From contig NC_082606.1 in NCBI RefSeq assembly GCF_030936135.1, forward strand, positions 7,062,755 through 7,126,754: a stretch of 64,000 nt of DNA. Direction: 5' to 3'. The translations under genes were made by a program, and so were the position numbers. Every line of letters starts with the position of its first letter. Within the stretch, counting starts at the first letter, position 1. The notes under the pieces are model-generated. The model did no database searches and had not been told where the DNA came from. It saw only the letters and a program-made list of their open reading frames with translations. The DNA is from Gavia stellata (taxonomy: Eukaryota; Chordata; Aves; Gaviiformes; Gaviidae). This document shows positions 1-13,047 of the stretch, piece by piece.

Positions 1-107
1 TATCATGTGTGCTATGGAAAAGAAAGTATAATATAGACATTAAAATGTTCTTGCATTAAACATTGTGTTTAAATGGTTATTTTATTTTCATTTGTTTATT
101 TCTACAG

Positions 108-240
108 TAGGAGACTGGTGTGACCAGTATGGCAACGTAAATGCCAATGGAGAGTCTTAATGGGACTCCCTCCCACTGGTCTGAGTGAAGTGTTATTTAT
201 TGTATAATGTTGTATCTTTGTGAAAAATGATAAAAGCTGA
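108..240 (+). CDS. Possible terminal coding exon and start of 3' UTR, unidentified gene
   Basis: A pyrimidine-rich tract ends in TTTCTACAG at 107, a good splice acceptor. After it, one frame (GGA at 110-112) stays open for 16 codons, reading GDWCDQYGNVNANGES, and stops at TAA 158-160. The following sequence is AT-rich and UTR-like (TATTTATTGTATAATGTTG). If real, this is the last exon of a plus-strand gene whose other exons lie left of the window. The peptide is too short to assign to a family and I do not recognise it. An alternative is a conserved noncoding element or a chance acceptor, since 16 open codons are unremarkable. No clear polyadenylation signal sits close behind the stop. The 3' end given is arbitrary. 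Confidence 0.25.
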
Positions 241-378
241 GAAACAAAAGGAACCACGGTTGTTGTTCAATACTTAGTCCTTTTCTGTAACAGAGCATGA
301 AATAATAGTTTAGATGTTAGAAATATTGCATGCAACTCTATCTGTTTTAATGGGGTTTTTTATATACCACTTCCTGCG

Positions 379-392
379 CCCCCCCCCCCCCC
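379..392. repeat. Poly-C tract, 14 bases
   Basis: An uninterrupted run of 14 C follows TTCCTGCG. It is a simple repeat and is likely to vary in length between individuals or assemblies. Confidence 0.9.
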
Positions 393-3300
393 TTAGCCTT
401 TCTTGATGTTCCTTATAGGACTGGCTGTATAGCAAAGCTAGACTTGCCTTTGACTTTTAGGGACAGACCTATACAGTGGTGCATGTGGACTCATACAGCT
501 TCTCTCTCCATAGCACAGCTCTCCTCACCTCTCCACGTGGGGGCTGGCATCACTGCCAGCATCCAGGTGCCTCTTAGTTGCACAGGGCTTATATGCCTGT
601 AAGGTTCTGTGGCTTCTGGGCACTGCCCTTTCTATACTGGAAAGCCCAAAGGCAGAAGTAAAGCACTTTGTGAGCAGCAGACTGAATCATGAAATTCAGT
701 TTCTGCTTCAGCTGTCAGACATTGAGTACTGGGCAGATCACAGAAGACACCTGCAGTTGCTATGCTTATGGCATTCTTTTTTACACACCATCAGCTGCAA
801 CCAAAGAAATGTAATACCTGAGTCTGTATAGGGCTATTACTCTGGTTTCTTTCAGCCATGAAGCAGGCAAAGAGGCCTTTAAGATGGTAGTGCTGTTTCC
901 TGCAATAATGATCAGGAGGGCATCCTAAAAGGCTTCTCAGAGATCAACATCACTGAATACACCAAGCAGGCCTTTTCCATAGTGTGCCTGACCTCTGCAG
1001 TTGAGGCATGAGAGTGTCTTGGTTCATTTCCAGGTACAGGCACAACTTTCTGCTGTGGTCAGACCTCTGAACTCATGACCTGCAAGTCAACATTTGGGGT
1101 TTTTTGTTTTTAATTTCCTTTTTCATCTTCCTTTTACCTTTCTGTCTCCTAATTTTCATGAGGTTGCTGTTCATCATACATTACAGGAAAGCAATTCAAT
1201 GAGAGCAAAGCTGTAGGTCAGTGGTCTGTAACACGCTATGAAAAAACTTCCAAGTGAAGGAGTAATATCTGGTGGCCAGTGGTTCTGAGACATCCAATCA
1301 TAACAAGTCAGCAGCTGCACCAGTAAAGGGCCTTTTAACTGTTGATGTAAAAACTTAAGAATATTGGGAAATTTAATTTTCCTGCCATAAAAAAATCATA
1401 GGACTTTAAATGATGAAATCCAGTTCTCCATCTGGTGCGTATTTGTGAGGACTTGGGTCAAAAAAAGAAGAAAATAACTTCTTTTAAATGCAACAGCAAG
1501 TTGAATAATGCTTACCAGAGAAAAGGAGGGTGTTCAGGTTAAGGTACAGCAAACATGGGAAGGTAAAACATAAGATAATTAATTTCTCTATTTTCAGTCT
1601 CCGTAACAGGAGCCTGAGACTTCTATCAGATTTTGTCAGCTATAAAACAGAAAGTGATGAAGTTAGAAGCAATGCATTGAGAATAATTACTTCCACTAGA
1701 TTTGATCCACAGAATCATTATTTTGAGCTCTGTTTAACTCATTTCAGTGTTGGTTTTGGTCTTTTATGATTGACGCATTTATAATTTCTAATTCTTAACT
1801 TACGTGGGCTTATCACAATGTGTGAATATTGCATGTTGCCTCTTTTGCTAAGCTTCTTTTCATTCAAAAGCACAGAAAATACTGCACATCACCAGGAAGG
1901 TCTCAGATGAGTAAATTGATCTAGTAGCTTATTCAATAAATGTTGTGTAACATTTATTCATGTTCATGCTTGCAAGCCAGAAATGAATTGCAGGTGCAAA
2001 TACCATTGCAAAATATTCAGCTCAATATTTTTGCAATATACTATCTGAAGCAGATATTATAATGTCAGATCAGTAATATGTTGGGCCTACTGAACTGCTC
2101 AGTGCTCAAAAATTGGCATTTTATGTTTATGAAATTGTTATGAAAAGATCTGATGTTTGGGTACAGTTGATGTATAATGCTTGCTGTTGGGCAGTTGGTA
2201 CGTATGTTCATGTTAGACTGCAAACTAAATTTGGAGTAGGGGGTTTTATCAATTTTCTCCTCCCTCTGAATTGAGCCACTGCAAGAAACAAAAGACATTC
2301 TTTGAGCTAGCATAATGAGGTGGTAAAATGTTGGTAGCTGTGTATCCCAGTGGAACATGCATGGGTAAGAAAATGGCTACTTTCCATGGTAAACGATTAC
2401 TTATAATCTGAACCTGGACATAAAGGTGAGGGTGTAATGGAGATTTAAGAGAGGTGATCACGTGATGAGGCTGACCAGAGACTTGCTTAGCAAAGTAACT
2501 GCAAGTTATAATACATAAAAGCATCTCTGAATAGCCTTTTCTTTCCATTTTGGGAGGGTATAAGCATACTACTGGTAGAGGAAAGATAGAACAGGGGAGA
2601 GAGAGAGAAATCCATTTTGTTGCTGCTTGATTCAAAGGTCAGCTAAAAAGAGAGACTGAATGACACTGAGCTAGATTGCTCAGAGACCTCTGATGTTAGA
2701 GAGCTGTTGTGAGATTGCTGAAAAAGTGACCAAACGCAGGTGGGTGGTTGTTACCATGTCTATATACACCTATAACTTGTGATCTGAAGTAAAACTAATT
2801 GGTTTTCAGCCGTCTCATGTGGCCTGTATATTTGTTTGCTTTCCCTAAAGACTGCCATTGAAGAAATCAGCCACTAACCCAAATGGCCACTTAGCTGGGA
2901 AACTTTGACCCATTTCAAGAGTTGGAAAGTAATGGGGCTGTGAGATCTCACCTCTGCAAAGTTTGTTCCCAAGGGTAGGAGAGCCCTGGCCACCTGTTCC
3001 CATCAAGAGCATGTGGCACCAGTGTGGCAAAATCCAAACCTAGCAGAGTTTGCAGAGTGTCCAACTGAGGGAGTGCTACTCAGGGCTGTGGCAGAAACAC
3101 AGAGTGTTTAAGTGGGTGCCCTATATTAAAAAGTTTATCAGCACAGATGTCAGCTTTACTGGTCTTTGTGCAGTGAATATTCCTTTTATTCCTATCTTTA
3201 GGCTGCATTCGTATTAAGGTCACCAGACCAGGTACATGGTCTATCCATCACCCATACAGCCTTCTGTGTAAGCCGCGTAAGTCAGCTCCCTGAGTTTTGT

Positions 3301-3478
3301 GTAAAATAACTAAATCTGTCTCTTAACTGATTCATTAAAGCAGAATGAAGCACCCAAGCTTGAATTCCCCTCCCTTGGAAACCATTACTCAAGTGCAGCT
3401 GGGGCTGAACATGCTGTGGGATAGTGACTGTTGACAGGGTTCAGTCAGCTTTAACGGTCTGCAAGTGGGTCCCTGTAC
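393..3478. other. Unique noncoding DNA, no supported gene
   Basis: About 3.1 kb of mixed-composition DNA. The open frames here (up to 128 codons on the minus strand, 2249-2635) overlap one another, show no domain and lack paired splice signals, so I treat them as chance. A short GA run lies near 2600. Nothing else stands out. Confidence 0.6.
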
Positions 3479-3957
3479 TGGGTCTGCCTGAGATGAGATT
3501 AATTTCCCTCATAGCAGCTGTATAGTGCTATGCTTTGGATTTGTGAACAAAACAGTGTTGATACCATACGGATGTTTTAGCTGTTGCTGAACAGTGCTTA
3601 CACAGCGTCAAGGCTTTCTCTGTTTCTCACTCTGCCCCCGCAGTGAGTAGGCTGGGGGTGGGCAAGAGACTGGGAGGGGACACAGTCAGGACAGCTGACG
3701 CCAGCTGACCAAAGGGATATTCCATACTGTACAATATCATGTTCAGCAATAAGAATGGGGTGAGTTTTCCAGGAGTTGCTGTTCCTTGGGGACTGGCCGG
3801 GTATTGGTGTAGCTGGTAGTGAGTGATTGCTTTTTATCACTTGTTTGTTTTGTTTTGTTTCTCCCCTTCCTATTACATTGTCTTTATCTCAACCCACAAG
3901 TTTTCTTGCTTTTGCACTTCCAGTTCTCTCCCCCATCCCACTGGTGTTAACCAAAAC
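3479..3957 (+). mobile_element. Solo LTR of an endogenous retrovirus (probably ERVL-type)
   Basis: The segment follows, in order, the landmarks of an LTR repeated widely in neoavian genomes. It begins TGGGTCTGCCTGAGATGAGA, then has CAGTGTTGATACCA, ACAGTGCTTACACAG, GGGAGGGGACACAGTCAGGA, CCAAAGGGATATTCCATAC, GACTGGCCGGGTATTGG and TCTTTATCTCAACCCACAAG, and ends near GGTGTTAACC. At about 480 bases it is slightly short, apparently from small deletions in the region before the 3' end. No internal retroviral genes or second LTR are present nearby, so this is a recombined solo LTR. Orientation is plus. The left boundary is fairly clear because of the TG start; the right boundary is uncertain, and I could not see a target-site duplication. 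The family assignment to ERVL is from memory and less sure than the LTR call itself. Confidence 0.85.
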
Positions 3958-5550
3958 CTGATCCTGTCTCCTCTGGGCAGTGTCCTGGTGCTCTGTTTTG
4001 GCTGGTCCAGCCCAGGGCTTTCGGTGACTCCTCTGCCATGGATTTCTTGGCAGCCTGACTTTATGAAGTTTTATTATTTTTTTTTTTTTCCTTTGGGACC
4101 ACAATCAGTTCTTCTGCAGCCAAGAACTTGTATTGCCACTTCTGCAAAGGAGATTTATCCAGCAGATAATCCTGCTCCCTGAAACAGGGCCTGAGAAGCT
4201 AAGTCAACTTTTCTTTCTCATCTGTGAATGTATGCTGCTTCACTGCCTTATATTACTGTAAACTCTGAGATTCATTGTCTCCTATGTATTTAACACATGT
4301 AATATCTTAAATGCAGTGTTTGCATTTTGATTCCTTATGAACAGAAACAATTTATGAAGCTGCGTTCTGCTTTTCTTTCCTTTTCTTCTTGTTTACTGCT
4401 CATGTTTGCACTACATCCAGACTGTCAGTACAAGACCTACATCTGGTCCATGTCTCCTGCTCCTCAGCCACTGTGCTGGCATCTCTCACTTTCATGACAG
4501 TGTTATGACTTCTCTTCATCTTTAAAATAACCCTGATACCTATATACTGAAGCGTGAGTACCACCCCTACAGATCCCTAAAACCCAAATTATTTTGACTG
4601 AGCTAGGATAAGTTACCCCATAGCAATTCAGATGCCCAAACTTAATCCATGTTGGAAGCTAATATAAACTAGAAAAAGGTACTCTGAAGCCCAGACAAGC
4701 AACGTTATTGTTCTAGGATGAGAACCATGCTACCTTTGTGTTTTGGTTGAGAATCCGATCCTTGCATTTTCAGAAATGCCCAGCCACTGGGCACAGGTTT
4801 TGCTGACACCTGAAAAGCAAATCCTTTTTAATGGCATAGTTTATGCCATTAAATGGATTAAGTGCTAGATAGGCAATTTATATGTTATGTGTCATATGCA
4901 AACAGACTTCAGAGAGTTCTCTTGTTTTCTTCAGGGACACTAGGTGACAATGACATCATTTAACATGACAATACTTTCTCCTCTCCTGAGTCAGTTCCTA
5001 ATGCAGAAGATAGAGCATATCTCTAAAGCAGAGAAGGACAGTTGCAGAAATGTGTCATCAAACTACCAAAAGGTTCAGTTTGTAGTGTGAAGTACAGAAA
5101 TGATCACTCAATCTGACTAAGCACTGTGCAGAAACTTAGAGGTATTTCCAGGAAACCCAAGCAGGGGAAGGATGTGCATTTCCTATGACACAGGAGCATG
5201 AGCTCTACCAGCTGGCACTAAGGGAGGTGGCCCGCAAGTTTCCCACCAGTATGTCCCTGCATAGGCGTATCAATGCTATCCATTTCTGAGAGCATTGGGC
5301 ACACAGACATTTTGAAAACGGGGTTCCTTATTTTAGGTACTTTTAATGTAGTTTTGGAGACCTTGGATGTCCATTTTGTCAATTCCTGGCTGTGATTTCT
5401 TCCTTTTAAACTAACAGTAGCTTAACTTGTTCTGAAGCAGGCATATGTGCTACATTGAGCTATATCAGAGTAATTCCCTTTGGGAATACTGGAACTGTTC
5501 CTTTCCCTGGAATGAATGTATTAAGAGAAGAGTTGTGCAGTGTGTACAAG
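3958..5550. other. Unique noncoding DNA, no supported gene
   Basis: AT-rich DNA without a credible gene. It holds a short T run (4074-4090) and a 12-base perfect hairpin (4827-4853, listed separately). Confidence 0.6.
4827..4853. repeat. Perfect 12-bp hairpin with 3-base loop
   Basis: TTTAATGGCATA at 4827-4838 pairs fully with TATGCCATTAAA at 4842-4853 around a GTT loop. It is too short for a microRNA precursor and no U tract follows it. It could be a chance palindrome or a protein-binding dyad. Confidence 0.6.
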
Positions 5551-6104
5551 TCTTGTGTACAGTGCCCTGTACTCTGCACTCGTGAGGCCGCACTGCAAAT
5601 ACTATGTTCAGTTCTGGGCCCCTCACTACAAGAAAGACATTGAGGTGTTGGAGCATGTCCAAAGAAGAACAACAAAGCTGGTGAAGGGTCTAGAGCACAA
5701 GTCTTACAAGGAACAGCTGAGGGAACTGGGTTTGTTTAGCCTGGAGAAAAGTAGGCTGAGGGAGACCTTATCGCTCTCTACAGCTACCTGAAAGGAGGTT
5801 TGTAGCAAGGTGGATGTCAGTCTCTCTTCCCAAGTAGCAAGTGACAGGATGAGAGGAAACAGCCTCAAGTTGTTCCAGCAGAGATTTAGATTGGATATTA
5901 GGAAAAATTTCTTCACTGAAAGGGTTATCAAACACTGGAACAGGCTGCACAGGGAAGTGGTTGAGTGGCCATCCCTGGAGGTATTTAAAAGATGTGTAGA
6001 TGTGGCGCTTAGGGACATGGTTTAGTGGTGGACTTGACAGGGTTAGGTTTACAGTTGGACTTGATGATCTTAAAGGTCTTTTCCAGCCTAAATGATTCTA
6101 TGAC
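5551..6104 (+). mobile_element. CR1 non-LTR retrotransposon, 5'-truncated copy
   Basis: This is the 3' part of an avian CR1 LINE in sense orientation. It holds the C-terminal end of the CR1 reverse-transcriptase ORF2, now broken. One frame (5540-5791) gives the conserved stretch [20 protein letters not shown] and then [20 protein letters not shown]; a second frame (5810-6025) gives [18 protein letters not shown] and [15 protein letters not shown]. The break between frames near 5770-5810 shows a frameshift. The untranslated 3' end TTGGACTTGATGATCTTAAA and the terminal AATGATTCTATG are the CR1 hallmark; CR1 has no poly-A tail. The element is far shorter than the full length of about 4.5 kb, as is usual for CR1. 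The extreme 5' end is diverged (a near-duplicate GTGTACAGTGCCCTGTACTC), so the left boundary is approximate. Confidence 0.96.
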
Positions 6105-9100
6105 TTCCTTGCACACTTACTGGTCCCATATGCTGCAAATATCTGAAATGAGGTAATAGCCTTTAGGAAAGGCTTACCATATCCAGTGATGATCTCACTA
6201 GCTCAGGCTTAAATAGGCTTTGCCAGGATCAGGGAGTGACTTTTCATAGTAATGGTTTTCCCTAGGAGTTATCCTAAGTTTCCAGCATTATTTGTTCAAG
6301 CTGATCATCCCATCTTTGAGGAAGAGCATGTGCCATCTCTCTCTAAGGTAAATTCACCAAATAGCTTCTTGGTGCAAATGGAAATGTACAGTCGAGGTGA
6401 ACCTTAAAACTTCTTCTCTTTCCTTAAATGATTAGTGAGATTGTTGCTATAGTTCTCATAAATCTTTAGTGTCCTTAGTGTACCATCCCGTTTCTTATAC
6501 AGCTGAAATCAAAGGTACCTGGCCTGTAAGACTTCAGACTTTGCATCAAGTATTCGAGGACATGTTTTTGAATAAAAGGAAAGAAAATCTGGACCTCATT
6601 AGAAGACAGAGGAACCAGTGCAGTTACCACACAAATTTTGCTCAAGGAAAAATGTATAATAATCCAGAGCCAAATTCTGGAGTCTCCTTTGCATGGTCCT
6701 ACTTCCTTTTAGTTGTGTTTTTGTTTGGGTTTTTTTTTTGTTATGGAAGCCAGGCTTACTCAGTTCCATGTCTGTTTCCTACTTAATACATTTTCAGCTT
6801 GCTCTGTGAGTTCAAGCGATAAAACCAAGTAATTTCACAGATGTCCTTTGAAAACAGGTAGGTGGCTAGAGGACAGGTCCATGCTGATGCGAAGCTGCAG
6901 CAGAATTTTTCCTTTTTTGGGCATCAGTGACCCCACGCTGATGTCCCTAGGAAATAATTTTTCTTTAATTCAGCTGCCTATGGAACTATTTGCTTATTGT
7001 TGAGCTGCCTGTGGATATATCACAAAACATAGTTTGCTGTTTAACACTATTCACACATTGTATTAGGGAATTCTTGGTGTGCGGATGGTTTACAGACAGG
7101 TGACTGAAAATTTACAGTTTGTTTTATTGGTTAGTTTCCCAATTCATGCAGTAGTTCCATTTCCTGAATGTCACCACTATAGGAAAGCACTGGCAACATG
7201 GATTTCCAATGCACAGCTTGCATTGTTGCAGAGTAATTGTGTAATCCAGAATTTACTTAGAGCAAATGTTAAAAAAATAAATGTGGACTTGAAGTTAGCT
7301 CTTCAGAGGATTTATTGTTCATCAGAATCAAATGCACTCACTCAGATTCAAGGAAACCAAACATAAAAGGGCTCAAATAGCACTAGCTGGAATGTGTTTA
7401 GAATACAGATACTGATAGTTTTCTAAGGGCATTAGTTGATTTACTCTTAGCCCAGATTATTTACTCGGGTAATGAAACTGACCTTTGTTTTGTGCATTCA
7501 TCTGTTTTTAAGACAAAAATGTAGTGGGAAATGTGGTCTGGCTAGATCTGCTAGGCGATTGGCTTGTGTTCTCTGCAGGTTAGTGGTTGAATACATTCTA
7601 CAGCGGGAATATTCATTGCCTGCCTGAGGAGCTTGATTTCCTTTTTGGTGGTTTGTGTATTAAGGAAAGGAAAAACCTTGGTCAGTAAGAAGATTAGTTC
7701 AGTGACATTCAGCAGAGTATATAACATGCTGATAGTCATTTGGATTTAGGACAAAGCCTTACCTGTAAACTCCAAGTGGACAATGAACTTAGGATCCCTG
7801 CTGGAGCTAGAAGGGGTGAAAGGTTTAATGGTCTATGTAATAGCAACCACGTTAGCTTTTGGGTGCAATCTGTGAGTAGCTCTTCTCCAAACCCTCTCTT
7901 GTCCTCTCTTGCCAAATGCCTACAGTGGAAACCCACAGCGTCTCTGCAGTTAGTTCTGTCTGTACCTGTGAGGAAAGATAGATTTTCCCTTGGTAACATA
8001 TAAATTTATTTTCTGGGTTTTAGTGTGTTTCACTAATAATACCTAGACACTGCAACAGTTGCTTGTCTAATTTATAATGTTCTCTCCAGTGTGGTTATTC
8101 TGTCTTTAGTAGCCTTCCTCTTTATCAGAGGATAGCTTAATGTTATGAATGATGGTTGCGAGTGCTCTGCATGGCAGGTGCTGGCTAATTGCATGTGTTC
8201 ATCTCACAGCTGCCAGTGTTCTTCTGTCCAGCTGAGCACATCAGGCTTCATCCGAACCATGACTGTGGTCAACAACAGCCCAGAACAAGGGACTGCTTGT
8301 CACGCAGTGGTGACAGCAAAACGCCACGGGGCAGTGCTGGCTGTTTAACAGTTTTTGATGATTTTGCATAGCACAAGTGCTGAACAAAGCACAGTGGATG
8401 AGTGTTATGATGTAATGCAGTTTCCAAGAAACCCAGATAAAAGAAAATCATGATAAATCTCTTCAGTGAGTGGGATGCTTTTTGGGGAACTAAGTGGGAT
8501 GTACCCTGTAGTCTCTGGCAGCAAGGGTGCTGCGTTTCTGATAACAGTGTACTTATTCCATAGTGCAGAACTGCCATCCTGTGTTTCAGAATAAGAGAAA
8601 TAACATCATTATATAATCATCTTCAGTCACTTACGATGTGTTTCTCTCCTTTTCCCATAACTGCCTAGTTTTTCAGTTGCACTGTGAAGGCTGATGCTTG
8701 CAACAGAAACCTTGTACAGGCAAAATAAGGATGCAGGCTTAAATACTTGTTGCACTAATTAGTACACTACCATGACAGCACTTGTTTGTAAATTAGAAAT
8801 GTGCATTTAAGAACTGAGTTAGATTTCATTTTCATTCTGTGTGTTTGAATGTTGTATGTTGCAATACCTTTCAGAAATAATCCCGTACAGGCAGTTCAGA
8901 TTAGAATGTGGTGATCCTTAATAATGCATGGAAATGCTTTAGTGATTATATGACAAAAATATTAAATAAGACACTTAATGCCATTGTTTGGGTGAAAAGT
9001 GTTAATATGCATATTATGAGTCAGAGCACACACCCTCTGGCTGGAGCTCACAGTACCCACAGAAGTGGAGAAGATGCCTTTGTATTTGAAAGTAGCTGCA

Positions 9101-11054
9101 TAAAGAGAGGGTTGACTCCCTAGCTCATCTTTGAACAACAGATTTTCTTTGGGCTAGGGGATTTCCCAGATGAGAAACCCTGCAGATCAGGAAGGAACAA
9201 GCATGATGCTGCAGAGGCAGTTAACAACAGCTGACCCTTAGTGAAAGGGCAGGTGAGCTGTGGTTTTTCTCTGTGCAGAAAGGAGTGGAGGTTCAGTATT
9301 TGACAGCTTCTGATCAAACAACAGGATATGGATGCCTTCAGAGTAAGGGAAGAGTTGAGCTGCATCCCTGATTTCTCTTTCAGTGGGAAACTAATTTTGC
9401 CAGTTTGCAGAGACGACCGGCATCTGTTTTTAACAAGGAAGTAAGGGGAAAAAAAACCCAACTGGGTTTCTCCTCTTCATTCCGGTCTATCCTTTTCCAC
9501 TAGGTGTTTGTCTTAAATGGGGCCCTGCTTTCCAACTCTTCTGCCTGCCACCAGTGAGGTTTTTTTACTCCTCATGTCTGGCTTTGTTACTTGAAGCCAT
9601 CCTCCTAGCAGTGTCCCTGGTTTGGAAGGACAGCTGTATTCAGTAAGGGCTCCCTAACTGTGTCCTTAAGGTCCACCAAAATCAACAGTGTTTTTCTGAG
9701 CTAGGACCTTGGAGTTTCTCATCCAAGCAGAGAGTAGAGCCAATGCCATGACTCTGCACTGCATGGGTACAGCTCAAATAGCAAGCATCACATATGCACA
9801 GAGAGCATCCAGAGAACAAAAATGTTTAATAAGAAAAACTGAGGCAAATAAATTCAAAAAGGGAGAAAATACAAGGAAACAAAGGGGCAGGAGAAGGCTA
9901 AGTATGTTAAAAAACAAAAAACAAAACAAAACCCAACAGCAGCAAAGAGTCACTTTGACATACTCAGTCCAAGAGTCCAAGCACTGTGTCTTGAGTTTGG
10001 AGAACCCTCTTCTATCCCAGATCTCTGAATTTCCCAAAGCTGTCTTCAGGGGATACATCATATATGTTATGGACTTTGCTCCATCTTTTATGGAGATTAC
10101 TAGAAGGACTTTCTGCAAGTAGTGCATGACACAATTAAAAACACAACAAGCATTTTTAATGTGTGTGAACCATGGGGCAAAGATACAGGGTTCTAAGGGA
10201 GCCTTTTCCCAACCCTTGAGCTCACTGCTTGTAACCCAAAGGATTAGCTACAATGTACAAAGTGCCCATTGTATTCTGCACACATACTGTTCATGTGTAT
10301 TTCAAGAGATGTAATGCACTGTAGTAAATAAATGGCACAATTACAAACAAAGCCCATGGTATATGCCTCAGAGAGGATTTGAGCAATAAAACATCACACT
10401 GGTAACTAGCATGTTCTATGTTGTAAATAAAAACGCTTTCACACTTAAGAGAGGGAGGGCTGTGAAAGCTTGAATGTAAATTTTGCTTAAGTAAATAAAC
10501 TGCAGTTTACCTTGTAGGAGTATTTCTTGTGCATAGTTTATGCAGTATTGAGAATAGGGAAGTCCTACAGTTTTGCATTCAGTGGGAAAACTGTTACAAG
10601 AGTCTCCTCTATCATTTCCTGCCATCTGTAATAGGCTCACCATGTCACCTTTCCTTAATTCTCCCAATTTATTTTTTAACACACCCCCTTGCCCTTCTGC
10701 CCTAACTCTGTTTAATTTAGGTCTGATAAATATTTACAGAAGTGCACCTTTTTAGCAAGCTAGTGCAAAACCCGGTGCTGTGGGTCACAGACAGAAGAGA
10801 AACACTTAGCACAGTGGAATTTCATCATTCTGTTTTATAGGATATCCACAAATAACCCACTAACCAAGACTGCCTATTTAATTCTCTGATAAAGATGTTG
10901 AGAAAACATTTCAATAATGTCCATCAAGGACCCATTTAACAATTCTGAGTGTCTCCTTTCTCTACTATGCCATGTGATTTGGTGTGTCTAGGTCTTTGCA
11001 ACTATCATGAGTTGACGCTTCCCCTGCATTTAGGTCTTTGTGAGCTCATTCAAG

Positions 11055-11103
11055 TAGTAGTATAGTCTATACTATACTACTATAGTATACTACTCTATAG
11101 TAG
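11055..11103. repeat. Two overlapping inverted repeats in a TA-rich tract
   Basis: The first is a perfect 12-base arm pair, TAGTAGTATAGT (11055-11066) and ACTATACTACTA (11071-11082), with a 4-base loop. The second, CTACTATAG (11077-11085) with CTATAGTAG (11095-11103), uses part of the same right arm, so only one hairpin can form at a time. The tract is built from TAGTA/TACTA units and probably arose by slippage. No gene is associated with it. Confidence 0.75.
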
Positions 11104-13022
11104 CAGTATCTTTCAAGAGATCTATTAATTTTTCTTCTGCTGCATTTAGTTAACATATTTGTGCCTAATGTAAGCAATTTATTACTATCCCTTTACAGTA
11201 TTGCTCTACTTCATAAGATGCTGGGCTTTTTTTGACAGATGTCAGGCTCTTTGCAGACACTTAGGGTTCTGCAAGGGCTGTTGTCCCGCAGGAAGCATAG
11301 GACTTCTGGGGCTGGAAACAGTGCAGTGCTGGTAGTCTTTGTGGTCTGGGGGAAAGTCGCACCTGCTACAGATCTTGCTACTAAAATGAGCAGGAGACAC
11401 AGGTGTTTCCCAGTTCAGCAGGTGCTAAGGCAGAGGCTGAGAGACAGACAGGAGAGAAGGTAGTGGAAAACATTTGTCTCATAAAAAGCTGGGTGTGATT
11501 GTGGTGGGTGTGGAGGAGCAGGCATGAGAAGAAGGGGGTTAGTTTTTCCATTGAGGCAAGTGTAATAGTTTGGATGTGTGAGTGCTGGAGTGGAAGTAGG
11601 CTTGTTGTCTTCAGAGCAGGGCTCTTGGCAAAGAGAGGAGGGAGAGCATCTGGTGTTTTGCTTATCTGCAGTGAGAGGTGGGGGTGAGTCACGGGCTGAG
11701 AAAGGCTGAACAAGTGTCTTTGATTTTTATCAACCTTCTGGAAGTTGCTTGTTACCTAATTTAGCTGGTTGGTCTGTCAGAGGGAAAATGGCCATTTTTT
11801 AGGGCAGTGGAGGGGGAAATAATTTTGTTGTGAGTGCTTGTTGCATGACACCTCCCCCCAAAGTATTTTAGAAAACAAACTTTAAAATGTTGAAATGAAT
11901 AAAGAACTGCGTGGTGAGGGGCAAAACTTAACATCTTCAGGTAGGAGCTTGCTGCTTCCCTTTACTAAATCATGTGGATTGTTGTGTGGTCTTGAGCTGT
12001 TTTTGAATGTGTTTGCTAGAAATTAAAATTCAATAATGACAACCAGTTGAGCCCCTGCTATTGCAGTAAGGTGTGTGTTAATGCAGAGCCTTAGAGTCTG
12101 GGGTCAGTTGAATGTGTAACTGTACCTGTGACAGTAAATACAGATTAAAATAAATGACTGTTAGTGAGGCAAGTAGGCAGAGATAAGACCACTGTGCTCC
12201 TTAGTCTGTAGGTAGTTCTGAATATTTTTTCCGGGGTGAAGAAATGCCCCTTCAACAGATCACTGTCATTGTGTAAAATGTGTTTCTAGTGAAATAGCCT
12301 TGGGATGTGATGTTGAAATGAGCCAGCGTCTCTGAAGACTGGTCAGCCTCTTTACATCCACATCTTACTCATGTAATTGATGCACCTTGCTAAAAAGCGC
12401 AGTCTTACCCATTATTTTTTGCTTGTCTCTACAGGGCCTACATTTCTTGCCCTTTAGGAAGGCTGGGAGAGTAATTCCTACATAATTGGGCCTTTTTTCT
12501 CTTTTTGTATGTAGGGTAGAGGTTTCAAAAACATCCAAGTAATTTAAATATTTACTTTCCCTTTTCAAAAGTGACATAAGATCTTGAGACTTCCACTGAG
12601 ATGTAGGTGTTTTAGCACTTTCCACAAAATTGAACCCTCAAGTTGTCAGTTATTTTCAGAAATGGTTTCTATTCTAGACTAATAGAGGGTTACAAGGAAT
12701 GGGGTTTTTTTTGCACACTATTTTCCCTTGGAGCAAAAAGGACATAGCCACAGTTGGTGATCCTGAGGCCACACATAAATGTATGGTAAAAGAGTAACTT
12801 CTGGTAAATGAATTTATGTACAGCATGCTGGAGATGCCAGGGCAGTGGTGCTGCATAGCAGAATACCTTTCTTTTTTTTCCTAAGGCACTGTTCTGTCCA
12901 TATGCTCAAAATATTTGTATGTTTTGGTCTTCAGTGTGAGCAGCAAAGGGTCATTGTCTATTGCTATAGATATATGAAACTACATACGAAATTTCCATGA
13001 ACCAGCAACTTGAGGTGAAGGA

Positions 13023-13047
13023 TTTTTTTTTTTTTTTTTTTTTTTTT
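13023..13047. repeat. Poly-T tract, 25 bases
   Basis: An uninterrupted T run follows GAAGGA and is followed by CTTCCTTCC. It may be a simple repeat or the remnant of an antisense poly-A tail, but no retrogene body is visible to its right. Confidence 0.9.
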
